Below, in pieces: positions 49,969 to 61,455 of a DNA stretch of 64,000 nucleotides. This DNA comes from Gerris lacustris (lineage: Eukaryota; Arthropoda; Insecta; Hemiptera; Gerridae), in contig OX578280.1 of NCBI GenBank assembly GCA_951217055.1, positions 36,469,628 through 36,533,627 of the forward strand, given 5' to 3'. The notes below the pieces were generated by a model. The model was given only the letters and a program-made list of their open reading frames with translations, was not told the DNA's origin and searched no databases. The stretch's first letter is position 1. Every line of letters starts with the position of its first letter. The position numbers were made by a program, and so were the translations under genes.

Positions 49969-52801
49969 TTTTTTCATTTACATACATTAATGAATTCTTA
50001 AATATTTAAGAAGATATATAATTGATTTAGTAATTTAAATTAATTGTATTTGTAAAGCAAATAAATAAATAAATCAAATTTATATTCTACAGCCTGTACA
50101 TACGTACTAGGCTTCTAGAGCTAGTCTACTAAATCTAGATTTTATTTCTTATTCTGAGATTGTGGAAATCCTGAGTTTCAATCCAATTATAAATCTAAGT
50201 TAACAAAAAAATAATGTTATTCTAGGCATGGTATGAACATTGGGAGTCATGATGTAAACTTTTCGGGAAAGGTTATTTTTAGTGAGTGTTTTTTAATAAT
50301 AATTAAGAGAAGTCTTATAGTGGTTGGATCTCTTTAGTTTACCTGAGAAAATATGAGGAATTCTGAAAGAGAAGGTTCAGGCTGTTTATCGCCTGATAAA
50401 GTGTTATAAATCAGGCAGTTAAAAATTATGTTGTAGCCATAATTTCTTTTTTCTGGCTCTTATTTTCTTCTCAACATCACTATAGAAAAGGGGTCTCTAG
50501 AAAGCTAGCTTTATTTTGCTTGATAAAAAAAAAAAATTGTGAAAGAATATCAGTTTAAACAAAAATATTATTAATTAGGCTGATCTACTTAACCATTAAC
50601 TACTTTCTTATTATTTTTATTTATTTCACAATTCCTATCTTCTACTTAAGAGTACTGAAAAGAAGAGGCTTTGTGAAAGAAAATGAATTACTGAAAAGTT
50701 GAATACTGTTTTATCTTACCTTTTCTTTCACAATTCCAATATTCTATTCGACACAATAAAATAACTTTTTGCTCATCTGTTCCTTTAAAGTTTCCCATCA
50801 TTAGATACTAAATAGAACTCATGACAATTTTCAAATTTTATTTTTCTACGAAACATTTTTTCTATCAGTAAGTAATTTCAACCAAAATCAAGTATTTATT
50901 ATTATGGATTACATGTTACCAAACAAATATATAAAATTATTAACATTTATTTTCCAATAGCTAGAACATTTAAATTTGAAGGAACTTTTGCTTAGAAAAC
51001 AATTCAAATTAGTCGATGCGAGGTGTATAATGAGGTTTAGTTTTTCTTTAGTTTGTTTTGTTTTACACAGTTTTCTTTTGTATTCTTGTACCTATTATTT
51101 CCATTTGCTTTATCCTATTCATTCCCTACAAATATTATGATAAGCTAACATCTGCAATTTAAATCATTAACTTTTTTTATGTTCTTCATTTTTACGTAGA
51201 TTTTTTATATTTCTGGTGGTGACACTGGTACAGAGGACTTGTTATTTTTTATCTTATATATTTTTGTTAGGCTTTATTTATAGGCAATACATAAACCTTT
51301 TTATATTTTGTATTTAAATTTTTAAAAATATTACCCTATCCTTTACAGGACCTTTAAAACTACCTTTATAGTTCCTTTATAGTACCTTAAAACTATTATA
51401 TATTTGTGAAAGTATAAAAACTTAAAAAAGTAATTATGCTGTTCATGTAAGGAAGACACAGTTGTGTCATTAGGATTAGCTTATCTGATTACTGTGTTCT
51501 GTGGAGATTATAGCTCATTATTTTAACTAGTTAAAGTCCAGAAGCACCTTGTAAATCCGGATTATTTTAATGTATAATGTAATTTTTAGATTTGATATAT
51601 TTTGGTATATATAAAGTCATTGAGTCAACATTTTTTTTTTAAGCATTTGGTCTGTACTTAATGCTACATGATGCTTTGCTATTAAAGTTGGTTTACAGAA
51701 GGATTATTATTACAATTAATTAATATGGGTAAACTTTTATTTAATTTATAATCAAGAGGGGTTAATTAATATAAAGGAGCTCCCACCACTTGCTTTTAAG
51801 TGTATAATGATTTGTTTCCTGTTGTTTTCAAGAGAAGAAAAAGTTGCTCTTGGAACATCTGCTGTCAAATATTAACAATTAAAATGTTATTAATGATGTT
51901 AGAACAAGAGGGGAAAGACAATAGACTTTAATACTTACAATCATATCTACCTTATACAGCTCCTTGGAAAAACTATTTTACAATTGATAATGAAATTTGA
52001 TTACTTATTCCCTTCTTAACTGCATCAGTGTTGGTTTTAATGAACACATATAATATTGGTATTATATTTTAAAGTCCAGCAATTGAATTTTTACTTTTAA
52101 GCTATTATTCCTTCTAGTAATTTATGCTATTTAATAAATTAATTATGTTGACCCATGAACTTGGCCTAAGCATTGATAAAAGGATTGAGTTAATCCACCT
52201 AAATATGTCAACTTTTACTGATTTTATCTTTACTTATTCCCGTGAGAGTTTTAAAGACAAATAGTCGCTTTAAAGAAGTTATATCTATTTTTGCAACTTT
52301 ACGAAGCTTGCTTTGTTGTTCACTACCTTAAAATGTGTTTATAATTTTTTTCAGCGACATTATATTGAAAAACTATGCTGTTTAATATCCCTTTTTAACA
52401 TTATTTTAAGAAATAAATGCCAATACTTTAGTTATCTAAATTCCTGGACATTACTTATTAATTTCAATTTTATCGAAAGTATTACTATAGAAATGATTTC
52501 CATTCACAAAAAAAAAATATATATATAAAATATCTTGCAAACATAACCACAAATGAATAAAATTTAAAAATAAATCAACGTTATATAAATGTATATATTT
52601 TGTTTTTTTGTTTTTTTTTTTAAAATAACAAACTTTTAATGGCAGTTTAAAATTAGTTATAAGTTCATACTGGTAACTAAAAATTATATGAGAAAAAGTA
52701 AACAGAATAATCAGAGAAAATTTAATGACGAATTTAATTTAAGAAATAAAATGGTATTTATAAAGAAAAAAAATCATTGGTTTCCAATTACAATATAAAT
52801 A
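49969..52801. other. Gene-free stretch
   Basis: AT-rich, apparently single-copy within the window. No coding, RNA or TIR structure recognised. Confidence 0.5.
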
Positions 52802-52803
52802 TA

Positions 52804-53393
52804 CAGTAGAACCCCTCATATCAGACCTCGAGATATCCAACCAAGACACTCCTTGGTTACTAAAAAAATAGAATATAATTGTTTTATCTAACAAGACTGA
52901 AACTTTACCCTTATCAAAATATTGAGTATAAAACAATAAAAGCAACTAGATGATATTTTGCTATCATCCGGATCTCTACACTTCGGTTTTTATTATCATG
53001 CGTGTCATTCTATATTTACAAGCCAGTGTTGCCCTATATTTTTTATTGAATATGGCAGCTCAACTGAAATAAAAAAGGGTTTTGTGTACATTACTGTAGA
53101 AATTAGATGTTCTTCAATGGCTTGACAAAGGTGAGTCCGTTCTAAGACTAGCTTCAGAGTAAAGAGTTGGTGTAACAAAAATTAATGATTGGAAAAAGGG
53201 TCTGAATGAGTTTGAAGCGTATTCCTTAACAGGATTAGTATGAATATTCTAATATACATATGCAGTTTAGAGTATTAAATTGATTTTTAATAATAAAGAT
53301 TTAATTTTTAATCTGAAATATTCGCTTTTCTTTGTTCCTCGGATTGCAACAATGCTCCGGTCCCATAGGTGACGGATATGAGGAGTTCTACTG
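52804..53393 (+). mobile_element. pogo/Tigger-type element, 590 bp
   Basis: Inverted ends cagtagaacccctcatatc / complement (gatatgaggagttctactg) are classic for pogo/Tigger elements, flanked by TA on both sides. The inside keeps a broken transposase N-terminus at 53052-53243; the catalytic DDE part is deleted. Confidence 0.88.
53052..53243 (+). pseudogene. Tigger transposase N-terminal DNA-binding domain, with stops
   Basis: A single frame of 64 codons contains three in-frame stops before its end. It reads KLDVLQWLDKGESVLRLASE, stop, RVGVTKINDWKKGLNEFEAY, matching the Tigger/Jerky (CENP-B-type) helix-turn-helix pattern K..VL..LD.GES...LA..YGV....I.DWKK. Being in one frame it is decayed by point mutation. 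Only the DNA-binding domain remains, so it cannot encode an active transposase. Confidence 0.75.
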
Positions 53394-54481
53394 TATATGT
53401 ATGTATATATATTTTTTTTTAAAAAAATAACTTCATCAGATGTAAATTATAAAAGTATGTATGTATACATTTATCTTCATAGTGTTATAACTTTTGAGAA
53501 AACATTGTAACTCTATGGTAAAAATCATAAAATAGTAAATTACCTGACAATAATTGACAGATCTAATTGTTTGGATATCAAGCATATACATTTAATTATA
53601 TTTTAAGTACACAATTTTTTTTAAATAAGTATATACATTTATAATATTATGTTTGTATATCATTTATACATTTGTTAGAATTGTTATTGCACTAGACCAG
53701 CACTGATAAAAATAAAGATTTTTTTTAAAAAAAGTCAGTGAATATGTTGTATAAAATTAATTAAGAAATCTTATCTGGTGTCTAAAATCTTGTGGTTAGA
53801 GTCATAGTAACAATCTAGCTTATTTTTTTTCTTTTCTTTTCGGAGAAGCTCTTGTCTTGTAGGATGCTAATTATTTTTGTATATTTCTAAAGTTGGGAGT
53901 ATAATTAGGAATCTTGAGAATTTGTAAATTTATTCAAATCAACAAACTGACTTGAGATAGCACCCTGAAAATTGCTTCAGAAAATGCTTCCAGTTAATTA
54001 ACCGAGCCATCAGGTTTAACAAACTCATAAGTGTTTCCAGGTTGTAAAAAACCTTCAACCTTTCACCACTTTCTGGGTTGTAATTTTACAACTGCTTCAT
54101 TGATTTCATGATATCAGCTTTTACTACTAAGGGAAGCATCTTTTGGAATGTTCAACATCTCATAGAAGATAAAAACTCTTATGTTAAAACTGGTTAGTTA
54201 TTATAAACTCTGTTTAACTTGAAGAAATTTTGCATAAAAGGTCTGCTAGTAATTATTAGGTGGAATATTTTTTTTTATCTACTTTTTTATTAAACCTTAA
54301 AGAAAACTTTTGGTAACGTTAGCTGTCTCAAAATAAAATTGTCAACTATAAAATTTTGGTGACTAGCCTTATTCTAAGTGACGGTATGTTTTCTCAATTT
54401 CAATAAAAAATGGACTTAACCTCACAATTTATTTTTTTATTTTATGAATTCCCATTTTGACATTAAACTATTTTGTCAAAT

Positions 54482-54610
54482 AAAGTATATGATTGTTTAT
54501 CTCATCTTGAGACCATATACTGTATGACTTTTAATTATAGGATTACCATTAATTCCATTACCTAAGAAAGTATATGATTGTTTAGTTTATTATGAGACCA
54601 CATATATTTA
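54482..54610. repeat. Direct duplication, about 40 bp, 85-base period
   Basis: 'aagtatatgattgttta' followed by a 'tgagaccatata'-like end occurs at about 54482-54523 and 54567-54608, with unrelated sequence between. Confidence 0.6.
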
Positions 54611-55542
54611 AATCTACAATTCTTGTATTTTCACTGACTTCTTTTATAAATTGTTGAAACATCCTCATTTTTAAAAAATAATAAATAATACATTTTAAGT
54701 AAAAGTAAAAAGAAAAATATTTAACATAATATTATAAAAAAGAAGATCTTATCAAACCCTCTATATTATTCAAATTACACGTAAAGGTTTCTAGCCCTAC
54801 ATTTCTCCTATTTATATATTATAGAGAAATTCCCTATAAATCTCTAAATATTATGTAAAAAAAAGGAGGAAGTACAATTTTATTTATTTTTTACAAGACT
54901 TACATATTATCCAGTCATTTTCTTTTTTCTTAAAATTACAAAGAAAAACAAAATATTATTTATACATTTAATTTATGTAGTGTGGTTATCAATTTTTTCC
55001 AGGAAAAGGGGGATCATGTTTATTTTTGAAAAATTTAAAATGGAAATAAAATTTAGATGCAGTTAAAATAAATCCTTGTGTATTATATATTTGATGTCAT
55101 TAAGAAAATATGAAATTATTATTTGCTAACTGCTTTATTATTCACTCTTTATTTATTCAAGAGGCAGTTCAATTCTTTAAACAAATGTAAACGTTTGTTC
55201 TTTTTACCAAGATTTGAATATTAGCTTTGTTGTTTTGATGTATCTGGGTCAATTTGGCCTTATAAGTTTAGAAGTCTATCCGTTTTTTAGGGACATGCCA
55301 TTTTTTTGCATTGGCTATCTTATTTTGCATATTACCCCTCTGCATATTCTTGTACGTTTAAAGTATTATCATATTTGCAAAATTGTGTTATTTTAAATTA
55401 TCAGTTCAGTATTAGGGTCCTTATATAGTTAGTTGAGATGTACTTCAATTTTATGATAGACTTTAGGGACTTGAGGATAGATTCTTCTCTTATTGACAAG
55501 GTTGATTTTATTTTAATTTTTATTTCAGAATTGGTGAGGGAC

Positions 55543-55609
55543 TAAGCTAACGATACATGTTACTTATAAATTACTTTAAGCTAACGATACATGTTACTTA
55601 TAAATTACT
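55543..55609. repeat. Tandem duplication, 34-bp unit
   Basis: 'taagctaacgatacatgtta' plus 'cttataaattact' occurs twice without a gap and with almost no difference, a recent event. Confidence 0.9.
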
Positions 55610-56856
55610 CTACCTACACCCTAGGTATTAACTCAAAGTGTTTAAACTCAAACATATATTTTTGACCCTAGATTTTTGACCTGTTTACTTCACTCTGCCT
55701 GTAATATTTATCATTTCCTTAGTCTGAGTCACAAATACTCTTTAAATACCTAACAAAGGCTTAAAAAGGAAAATAATAGTCTAATTTTAAAAAGGCACCA
55801 TACATTAAATAGCATGGATGGTAAACTGTTTTGATAAAAATGAAACAAAAGTAATGTGATTTAATTTCCTGAAAGGAATTTATTCTGGGGATGCTTATTT
55901 TTAGTAATAGATCCTATTTTATCTTAAATAATTTCCTCGTCTGGTGGACAACTTTTACTAAAATAATAAAATCTGGTGGACTAAATACTAAAATAAATAT
56001 AATTTTCCCCATTAATTTGGCACAGATTAGTCTGAAAGTTGGTATTCCTTTTATCTTGGTATCAGTTATGGTATACATGTTAAATAAGATGATTTACCGA
56101 TTTAAATTTATAAACATTTCTGGCAGCAATGTTTCAGTATGAGCACACTAAGAACAGTAAATATTACAACACAAATTTTTAAGGATTGAACTGCATTTTC
56201 TCTCCACGTAAACTAATAAAGTGGGACTTCTATAGCTCAAACCTCACGGGAACATTCACTTCGAGATATGTACTTTTTGATTTTTCAAGGTTAGATTATC
56301 AGCTATTTCGATTAGGGAAACGAAAATCACTTCGATTTACTTCCAAGAATTTTGAGTTTTTGAGTTTCACCTCTGTACTTGTTTATTTTTCAAAGGAACT
56401 TTCAGACTTTATAAATTTTATCTGCAATGCTGTCTATAATAGTGTAGACCCACTAATTTTTTTTTAGGCTTTAACTAATATATAATTCGTTTTTCTCAAG
56501 CAACACCAAGTGAAAAAGTAAAAATTATTTTAACTGGCACCAAGAAAAAAACTACATTTATATATTGTTTGTATCTCACAAGGAATTTCCATAAGAACTA
56601 TTTTAAATTTTTTAATCTGTAATTAAATATTAAAAAAAATATATATGTTTAATTTTTTTTTTTACTCTACAAAACTTATATTTATTATTATACTTATAAC
56701 TTATATTTTGTTATTATTAATTCTCTTTTAAATAGAAACAACTTTATAAATCTATGATATCACAAATGTTTCAACATTATTACTATTATCTTACCAAAGA
56801 ACTCAAAAAAATACCCCCTTAAAAAAGCAAATATAAAAAAGAAATTGAGAACCCCA

Positions 56857-56862
<6 letters not shown>

Positions 56863-56926
<64 letters not shown>
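56863..56926. repeat. (TA)n microsatellite
   Basis: About 32 uninterrupted TA units. Confidence 0.96.
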
Positions 56927-56934
<8 letters not shown>

Positions 56935-57360
56935 TTCCTGTATTTATTTATTTTCTACTCTATATTTATGTATTATTTATTTCTTTCTAATCAATTCTGC
57001 TTAAATATTAATTACCTTAACAAAAATAATCTTTCCATTAATAACAATGTCAAAGACTGTGGTCTAAGTATAAAATTTTTATAATAATTACACCCTAAAT
57101 AATTGAATAACTCTGAAAAAACAAATTGATGTACAAACTTATTATAATTAAAATGTAAATCTCTATAGTAATATGTACAATTAAAAAAAAAAAAATAATA
57201 ATAATAATAAAATATATATATAGAAATTTCATTGACTTGAACCTCAGATTCAGAATTATTAAAATAAAATATTTAAAAATAAATCATAGAACAATAATTA
57301 AAAATAATAAAACACACAAATAATTATTTATCACAAAGTAAATATACAAAAGCAAACCAA

Positions 57361-57783
57361 TACATTTTTAAGTTTTAAAATCTAATTTTTTTTTCTGGAC
57401 TCTTAGCTCTTTATTAGCTAACTGAAGGGAGAGATGATTATACTTGTTAAGTTCACTGCCACTAAATGTATTAATTGAAATAATGTGTATACCTTCTTTT
57501 AACAAAACTGTGGATTCTTTAACATATTCACTGGGTTTGTTTCTTCCCAAAACAATTATTTGTGGCAACTAATCATCAGTAAGTAAATGGTATACCCCAA
57601 GTGCAAAGCACAAGAGTTTGAAAGGCTCAACTTTAAGGAATTGCCAGAACTTAGGTGAAAATATTTTAAGAGAGAGCATAGTTGGTTAATAGAAGTCTTG
57701 GAGCCTATTAGAAGTAAAGGAGTAGGGTGTGATACTGTGACACGTTCTTTCAGCAGCAATAACTGAAGTAGGCGACATTATGC
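57361..57783 (-). pseudogene. Decayed coding-like stretch, unidentified
   Basis: One minus-strand frame can be followed from ATG at about 57780 (MSPTSVIAAERTCHSITPYS) through two in-frame stops to QIIVLGRNKPSEYVKESTVL, LKEGIHIISINTFSGSELNK and LQLANKELRVQKK. The segment from QIIVL to IHIISI loosely resembles a von Willebrand A domain strand-helix-strand, but this is only a resemblance. It could be a retrocopy or chance. Confidence 0.25.
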
Positions 57784-57865
57784 TTACCACAGTGAATTTG
57801 TTGTATGAATAGTAAAATAAAATAGTATTATCAAAAATTCATTGTATTCGTTTTGATTTCCTTAA

Positions 57866-58214
57866 GGCTCTACCGCTCTTTGAGGTTAGGAAAATCATTA
57901 AATTGAAATTTTTATTGGTTCTAAGCAAGATATCAAAAATCTAATCACAGGCTTCATTCCTAATTTTAATTCTGCACAATTTGAGTCCTATTTCAACTTC
58001 CTATGATAAATAGTGCAGGCGCCATTTCAATACAACGATAAAACTCGTATTAAAATGGTGCCTGTACTATTCATCATAGGAAGTTGAAATAGGGCTCAAA
58101 TTGTGCAGAATTAAAATTAGGGATGAAGCCTGTGATTAGATTTTTGATATCTTGCTTAGAACTAGTATAATTTTAATTTTACTGTTTTTCCTAACCTCAA
58201 AGGGCGGTAGAGCC
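57866..58214. mobile_element. Fold-back MITE, 349 bp, TTAA-flanked
   Basis: Arms of about 170 bp starting ggctctaccgctctttgagg and ending in its complement, roughly 85-90% paired, around a very short centre. TTAA lies on both sides (57862-57865, 58215-58218), which would suit piggyBac-type insertion, although TTAA is palindromic and may partly be element sequence. Confidence 0.82.
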
Positions 58215-58686
58215 TTAAGTGAGGTTGGACGGAAATGCTATACTAGAAAACATGCTTATACTAGAATTTGAAACGATCTGGTTAAATTAATAATAAAGTA
58301 AAATAAGATATCAATGTTTTAAAATATGGTCTATTTTTAAAACTGTTTAAATCTTAAATGTTAGGATGCTTGTAAGAATATTTTAAATTAGAATAAATTC
58401 AGAAATTTCTGAGCAGGCTTAGATGAAGTTTTCCCCTCTTCTTTTGTATCTTCTTCTAAAAGTAATTTTAAAAAATTAGAATGTGCAAAAAGATTTAAGA
58501 AACAAAGTAATCATTAGAACTATAGTTTTGACTGTGATGTACTTCCATGTTATTGTTTAAAATGGATAGCTTCATTTGTCTCTTTTATTAAGAGTCATAA
58601 ATTCATCTTTGTTATTGCTACTGTCTTCTGTCTTGATGCTTCCCAGCTATCCAATCATAAATCTTTTATCAATTGAACAGCTTCCT

Positions 58687-58812
58687 TGATAGAAGATGGA
58701 AATGTAAACTTTATTAGCCTTTGCCAAAGGTATTTTTGTGCCTTGATAGGATGGAAGATGAAAAATGTAGACTTTATTAGCCTTTGCCAGGGGTATTTTT
58801 GTTTTCTTAGCC
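58687..58812. repeat. Tandem duplication, about 62-bp unit
   Basis: 'aactttattagcctttgcca' and 'ggtatttttg' occur in two consecutive units. Minus-strand reading frames here merely repeat the same peptide (KIPLAKANKVYI) and are not taken as coding. Confidence 0.75.
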
Positions 58813-58863
58813 CGAGAGGATGAACCCAAATGAGCTTGGGTTCTAAACCTGAATACAAAGACT

Positions 58864-59111
58864 GGCACTTCTTTAGATTGTTACTCCATGTTTTTTTCTC
58901 TCTATGTTTTTTTTTAGAATAAAAATGACTTTGACTAAATAACTATTAAAACAAAGGGATGTTTAGTTCAATATTACTTTAGGACAAAGGTATATCACAT
59001 TTTTTTGATAATGGGAGTAACAGTCTAAAAATGAACATTTCATACACCTTCTTTAGATTGTTACACCCCTCTGTTTTATTTATAAGGGGAGTAACAATCT
59101 AAAGAAGTGCC
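58864..59111. mobile_element. MITE, 248 bp, with 8-bp target duplication
   Basis: Inverted ends ggcacttctttagattgtta (24 bp to gttactcc) and complement, flanked by CAAAGACT on both sides (58856-58863, 59112-59119). The end motif 'tctttagattgttac' recurs inside at about 59050. The 8-bp duplication suggests hAT. Confidence 0.88.
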
Positions 59112-59125
59112 CAAAGACTAAGGGG

Positions 59126-59309
59126 GTGGTTGCTTACCCAGGGCGGGAGGGAATCCGCCTCTTCACACATGTTCATCAGTGTGAAACATGTTTCACCTAC
59201 CTGGGATTCCAACCATCGCCATGTATAAAGGTATTGATCGGGTCCGTATTGATAAAGGTCTTGGTTTCAGGTAAGAGTTTTGCTAGTACACTAACCACTC
59301 GGGAACCCT
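59126..59309 (-). mobile_element. Probable SINE with tRNA-like boxes
   Basis: On the minus strand it starts gggttcccgagtggttagtg (A-box-like, as in tRNA-Ser/Leu) and has ggcgatggttggaatccc (a degenerate B box) about 70 bases later. It abuts the MITE at 58864-59111. No target duplication was identified; it could instead be another Pol III-derived repeat. Confidence 0.4.
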
Positions 59310-59928
59310 TAAGTACCAAAATAATGACATACTTGTTTATTTGCTTGCCCATTGAATAAAATTACTGAGGTAACTTAGTAATTTCTTAGCCAAATTTAAA
59401 AGCAAACTCATAAGATTTGGTTCTTAGTATATAGATATGTTCATTTAGTTGTCATGGAACTTTTCTTTTTTAATATCTTATCATTTTAGTTCTTCAATTT
59501 GAATGTCTCAAAGATGGTTTCTCATATTTATGTTGATTAGCCTATTATTGATCTGGACTTTATGCATATTGTATAAAAAGACCAAAAGGTTGATATCTTA
59601 TGACGGAGATTAATTGACTTAAAATGCAAAATTGCCTAGTTATTTATAAAATTATAATGTTGTAATTACCGAAATTACACTTTTAATTTTGTCCATAACC
59701 ATTTTTGCCATAATCTTGTACATCTAATTTTTCCTTGAAACTGATTGCTAAAAAAGTCCTTTAGTTTAAGGTGCAGTTGTTCTTGGAAAAATGTATCAAC
59801 CATATTTTGTGGCTGTGTACATTATATAAATTGTTTTTACAATCCTTACATTTTAGCAAAAAGTGCTAAGAGTCCATAGTATGCTCTATGAATAATTATA
59901 ATTTTAAGAAATAGATGAGATGAAGCCA

Positions 59929-60055
59929 TTAGAACTGTGCCGTTGGTTGAAGATTTCTCTGATCAATAGAATTGTTATTTTGCTCAAAATCATCTTCTTC
60001 AACGTTGGTGGTATTATTATCCTCTTCATTGTTGGTGCAGTCTACATCCACGAAT
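59929..60055 (-). CDS. dimm: Dimmed/Mist1-class bHLH, last coding exon
   Basis: A 360-base intron with acceptor ttgtctattgcttcag leads into this exon, and the phase matches: two bases (AC) from the previous exon plus the first base A here make a threonine codon. The joined reading is KPYT-FVDVDC and continues through an acidic, Asn-rich tail (NNEEDNNTTNVEEDDFEQNN) to PTAQF and a TAA stop at 59929-59931, 42 codons in all counting the stop. This short acidic tail contrasts with the long low-complexity C-terminus of the fly protein. The exon is too short to be obvious alone; splice phase and position make it convincing. It could be an alternative end if other 3' exons exist, but none is apparent downstream. 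Confidence 0.8.
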
Positions 60056-60415
60056 CTGAAGCAATAGACAATTTAAGTTGAATTAGCTAAATTGAAAATA
60101 ATTGTTGCTAAATGTCAGATTTACTCAATTCAATTTTACAATTTTAGGTGATTGGGTAAAATTAAGCTTTAAAGAAAGTCCTCCCTCATTTGTAATTATT
60201 TAACCACAGTGGGCTCTTATGGATAAATTCACCATACACAGTTTTTTGGTTGATTTTATCTTTAGATAGTTACCAATCCTCTTCAAATCATCTGAAATTT
60301 GGAACATGTCTCCCCTCCCTGGGAATGAAGTCCGATATTTTTTTTTTAATGGACATTTTTTATATAAACCATATTACCTTATGTTTAGTCAATAAAAAAT
60401 AAATTAGTTACTTAC
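60056..60415 (-). other. dimm last intron
   Basis: A 360-base intron between the two bHLH exons, with gtaagtaact donor and pyrimidine-rich ttgcttcag acceptor read on the minus strand. It contains no recognised repeat. Confidence 0.8.
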
Positions 60416-60552
60416 GTGTAAGGTTTTTCGTCGCCTCGCATTTCACAGATCACATTGGTAAGAGCCATTATATAGTTCTTGGCTAGGGTTAGGGTTTCTA
60501 TCTTGGAGAGCTTCCTTTCCATTTTCACATGTGGAATCACCTCTCTCAGTTG
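60416..60552 (-). CDS. dimm: Dimmed/Mist1-class bHLH transcription factor, penultimate coding exon
   Basis: This exon encodes the end of helix 1, the loop and helix 2 of a bHLH domain: QLREVIPHVKMERKLSKIET followed by LTLAKNYIMALTNVICEMRG. The block REVIPHV...LSKIETLTLAKNYI is diagnostic of the Dimmed (insect) / BHLHA15-Mist1 (vertebrate) class, which dimerises and binds E-boxes to drive secretory programmes, in flies those of peptidergic neuroendocrine cells. It starts after a clear acceptor (tattatttcag|caactg) and ends at a consensus donor (ccttacac|gtaagt). The reading frame continues upstream without a stop, but that part lacks bHLH sequence and lies beyond the acceptor, so it is intron. 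The basic DNA-contacting region and first half of helix 1 must come from an upstream exon, not found before the right edge of the window. The gene is therefore partial here. Confidence 0.9.
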
Positions 60553-60996
60553 CTGAAATAATATAATTAAATTTTGATAAGCCTGCTTTTTCAGATTTGC
60601 TTTTGTTTTATTTTCACTAGAAATGGGTATCAGCGGAAATTGAAGAAAATGCTTATCATTTTGGGACTTCAAAAGGTAAACATGGTTTAGGAATCCCTGC
60701 TGGTTTGTCTAGTTCTATTATTACTTGACTTACTGTTTACTCATTTGTTTGCCTGTTCTCATTTCTTGGTAGAATGATAAATATAGAACGAGTCTAAGTC
60801 TACTACTGATTTAAACAATTGGTATCTCTATTAGGAAGTCCACTAGATTTCCAGCATAATCAAGCTGAGTTTTCTTTATGCTATATTATTTTTTTTTTTT
60901 GTTGACACAATAAATCAATAATTTCTTATCAGATTTATAATTTATAATTAATATTTAACTATAAAGGAAAATAAGTACTTCTATACAACATGGATA
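60553..60996 (-). other. dimm upstream intron sequence
   Basis: Sequence 5' of the bHLH exon on the minus strand. I searched it for the basic region and helix 1 (ERERMRMHSLNDAF-like) and saw none. It probably belongs to a long intron that continues beyond the window and that contains the SINE and repeats at 61-64 kb. Confidence 0.5.
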
Positions 60997-61008
60997 GATT
61001 CCAGCCTA

Positions 61009-61298
61009 GTAGTAGTAGTCTAGTACTTTCTACTAGGACGGGTAGGACGAACCACTTGTTCGAACCTTGCAATTAGGCCATCACTTAGGCCCTTTTTACG
61101 CCCCGCGGTAGAGAGTTCCAGCCACTTCACACATCATACCTCTGTACATAGTACCGCCAAAGCGAGTATGATGTGATCAATAGTGAGCCATATAAATCAG
61201 AGTGTCACGGCGAGGAATCGAACCCCGTCTCGTTCCACTCAAGATTCAGTGATGGCCGAGCAGACGTGGTTTAACCCACACGGCTACGCTAGCTCCCT
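61009..61298 (-). mobile_element. tRNA-type SINE, full copy
   Basis: Read on the minus strand it begins gggagctagcgtagccgtgt (A-box-like) followed by ggggttcgattcctcgcc, which contains a perfect B box GGTTCGATTCC, then an unrelated body ending near 'cttgttcg...gggtaggac'. A perfect 12-bp target duplication GATTCCAGCCTA flanks it (60997-61008, 61299-61310). Pol III promoter head plus target duplication define it as a SINE; it lies upstream of the dimm exons, probably in an intron. Confidence 0.88.
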
Positions 61299-61455
61299 GA
61301 TTCCAGCCTATGTAAAACAGCGTTTCTCTACATGAAATTAAACATTTTTAAATATTTGACTACATTTATCTCAGCTTTGTAACTCAAGAAATTTTATATA
61401 TAAATTTTATTCAAAAATAAAATATTTATTAGAGTTGGAAGAAACAAAAATAGTC

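Larger units (their letters stand above)
53396..57360. other. Gene-free stretch
   Basis: Apart from the two small duplications and the (TA)n tract listed separately, I see no supported gene. Frames of 83 and 93 codons at 55891 and 56186 have no recognisable motif. Confidence 0.45.

Noticed and set aside
55891..56467. Two plus-strand frames of 83 and 93 codons
   Set aside because: AT-rich composition, no motif and no splice context.
58647..58868. Minus-strand frames with repeated KIPLAKANKVYI
   Set aside because: The peptide repeat follows from the 62-bp tandem duplication and no protein family fits.
60553..60672. In-frame extension of the dimm exon upstream to an ATG
   Set aside because: It lies beyond a good splice acceptor and lacks the basic region and helix 1; treated as intron.
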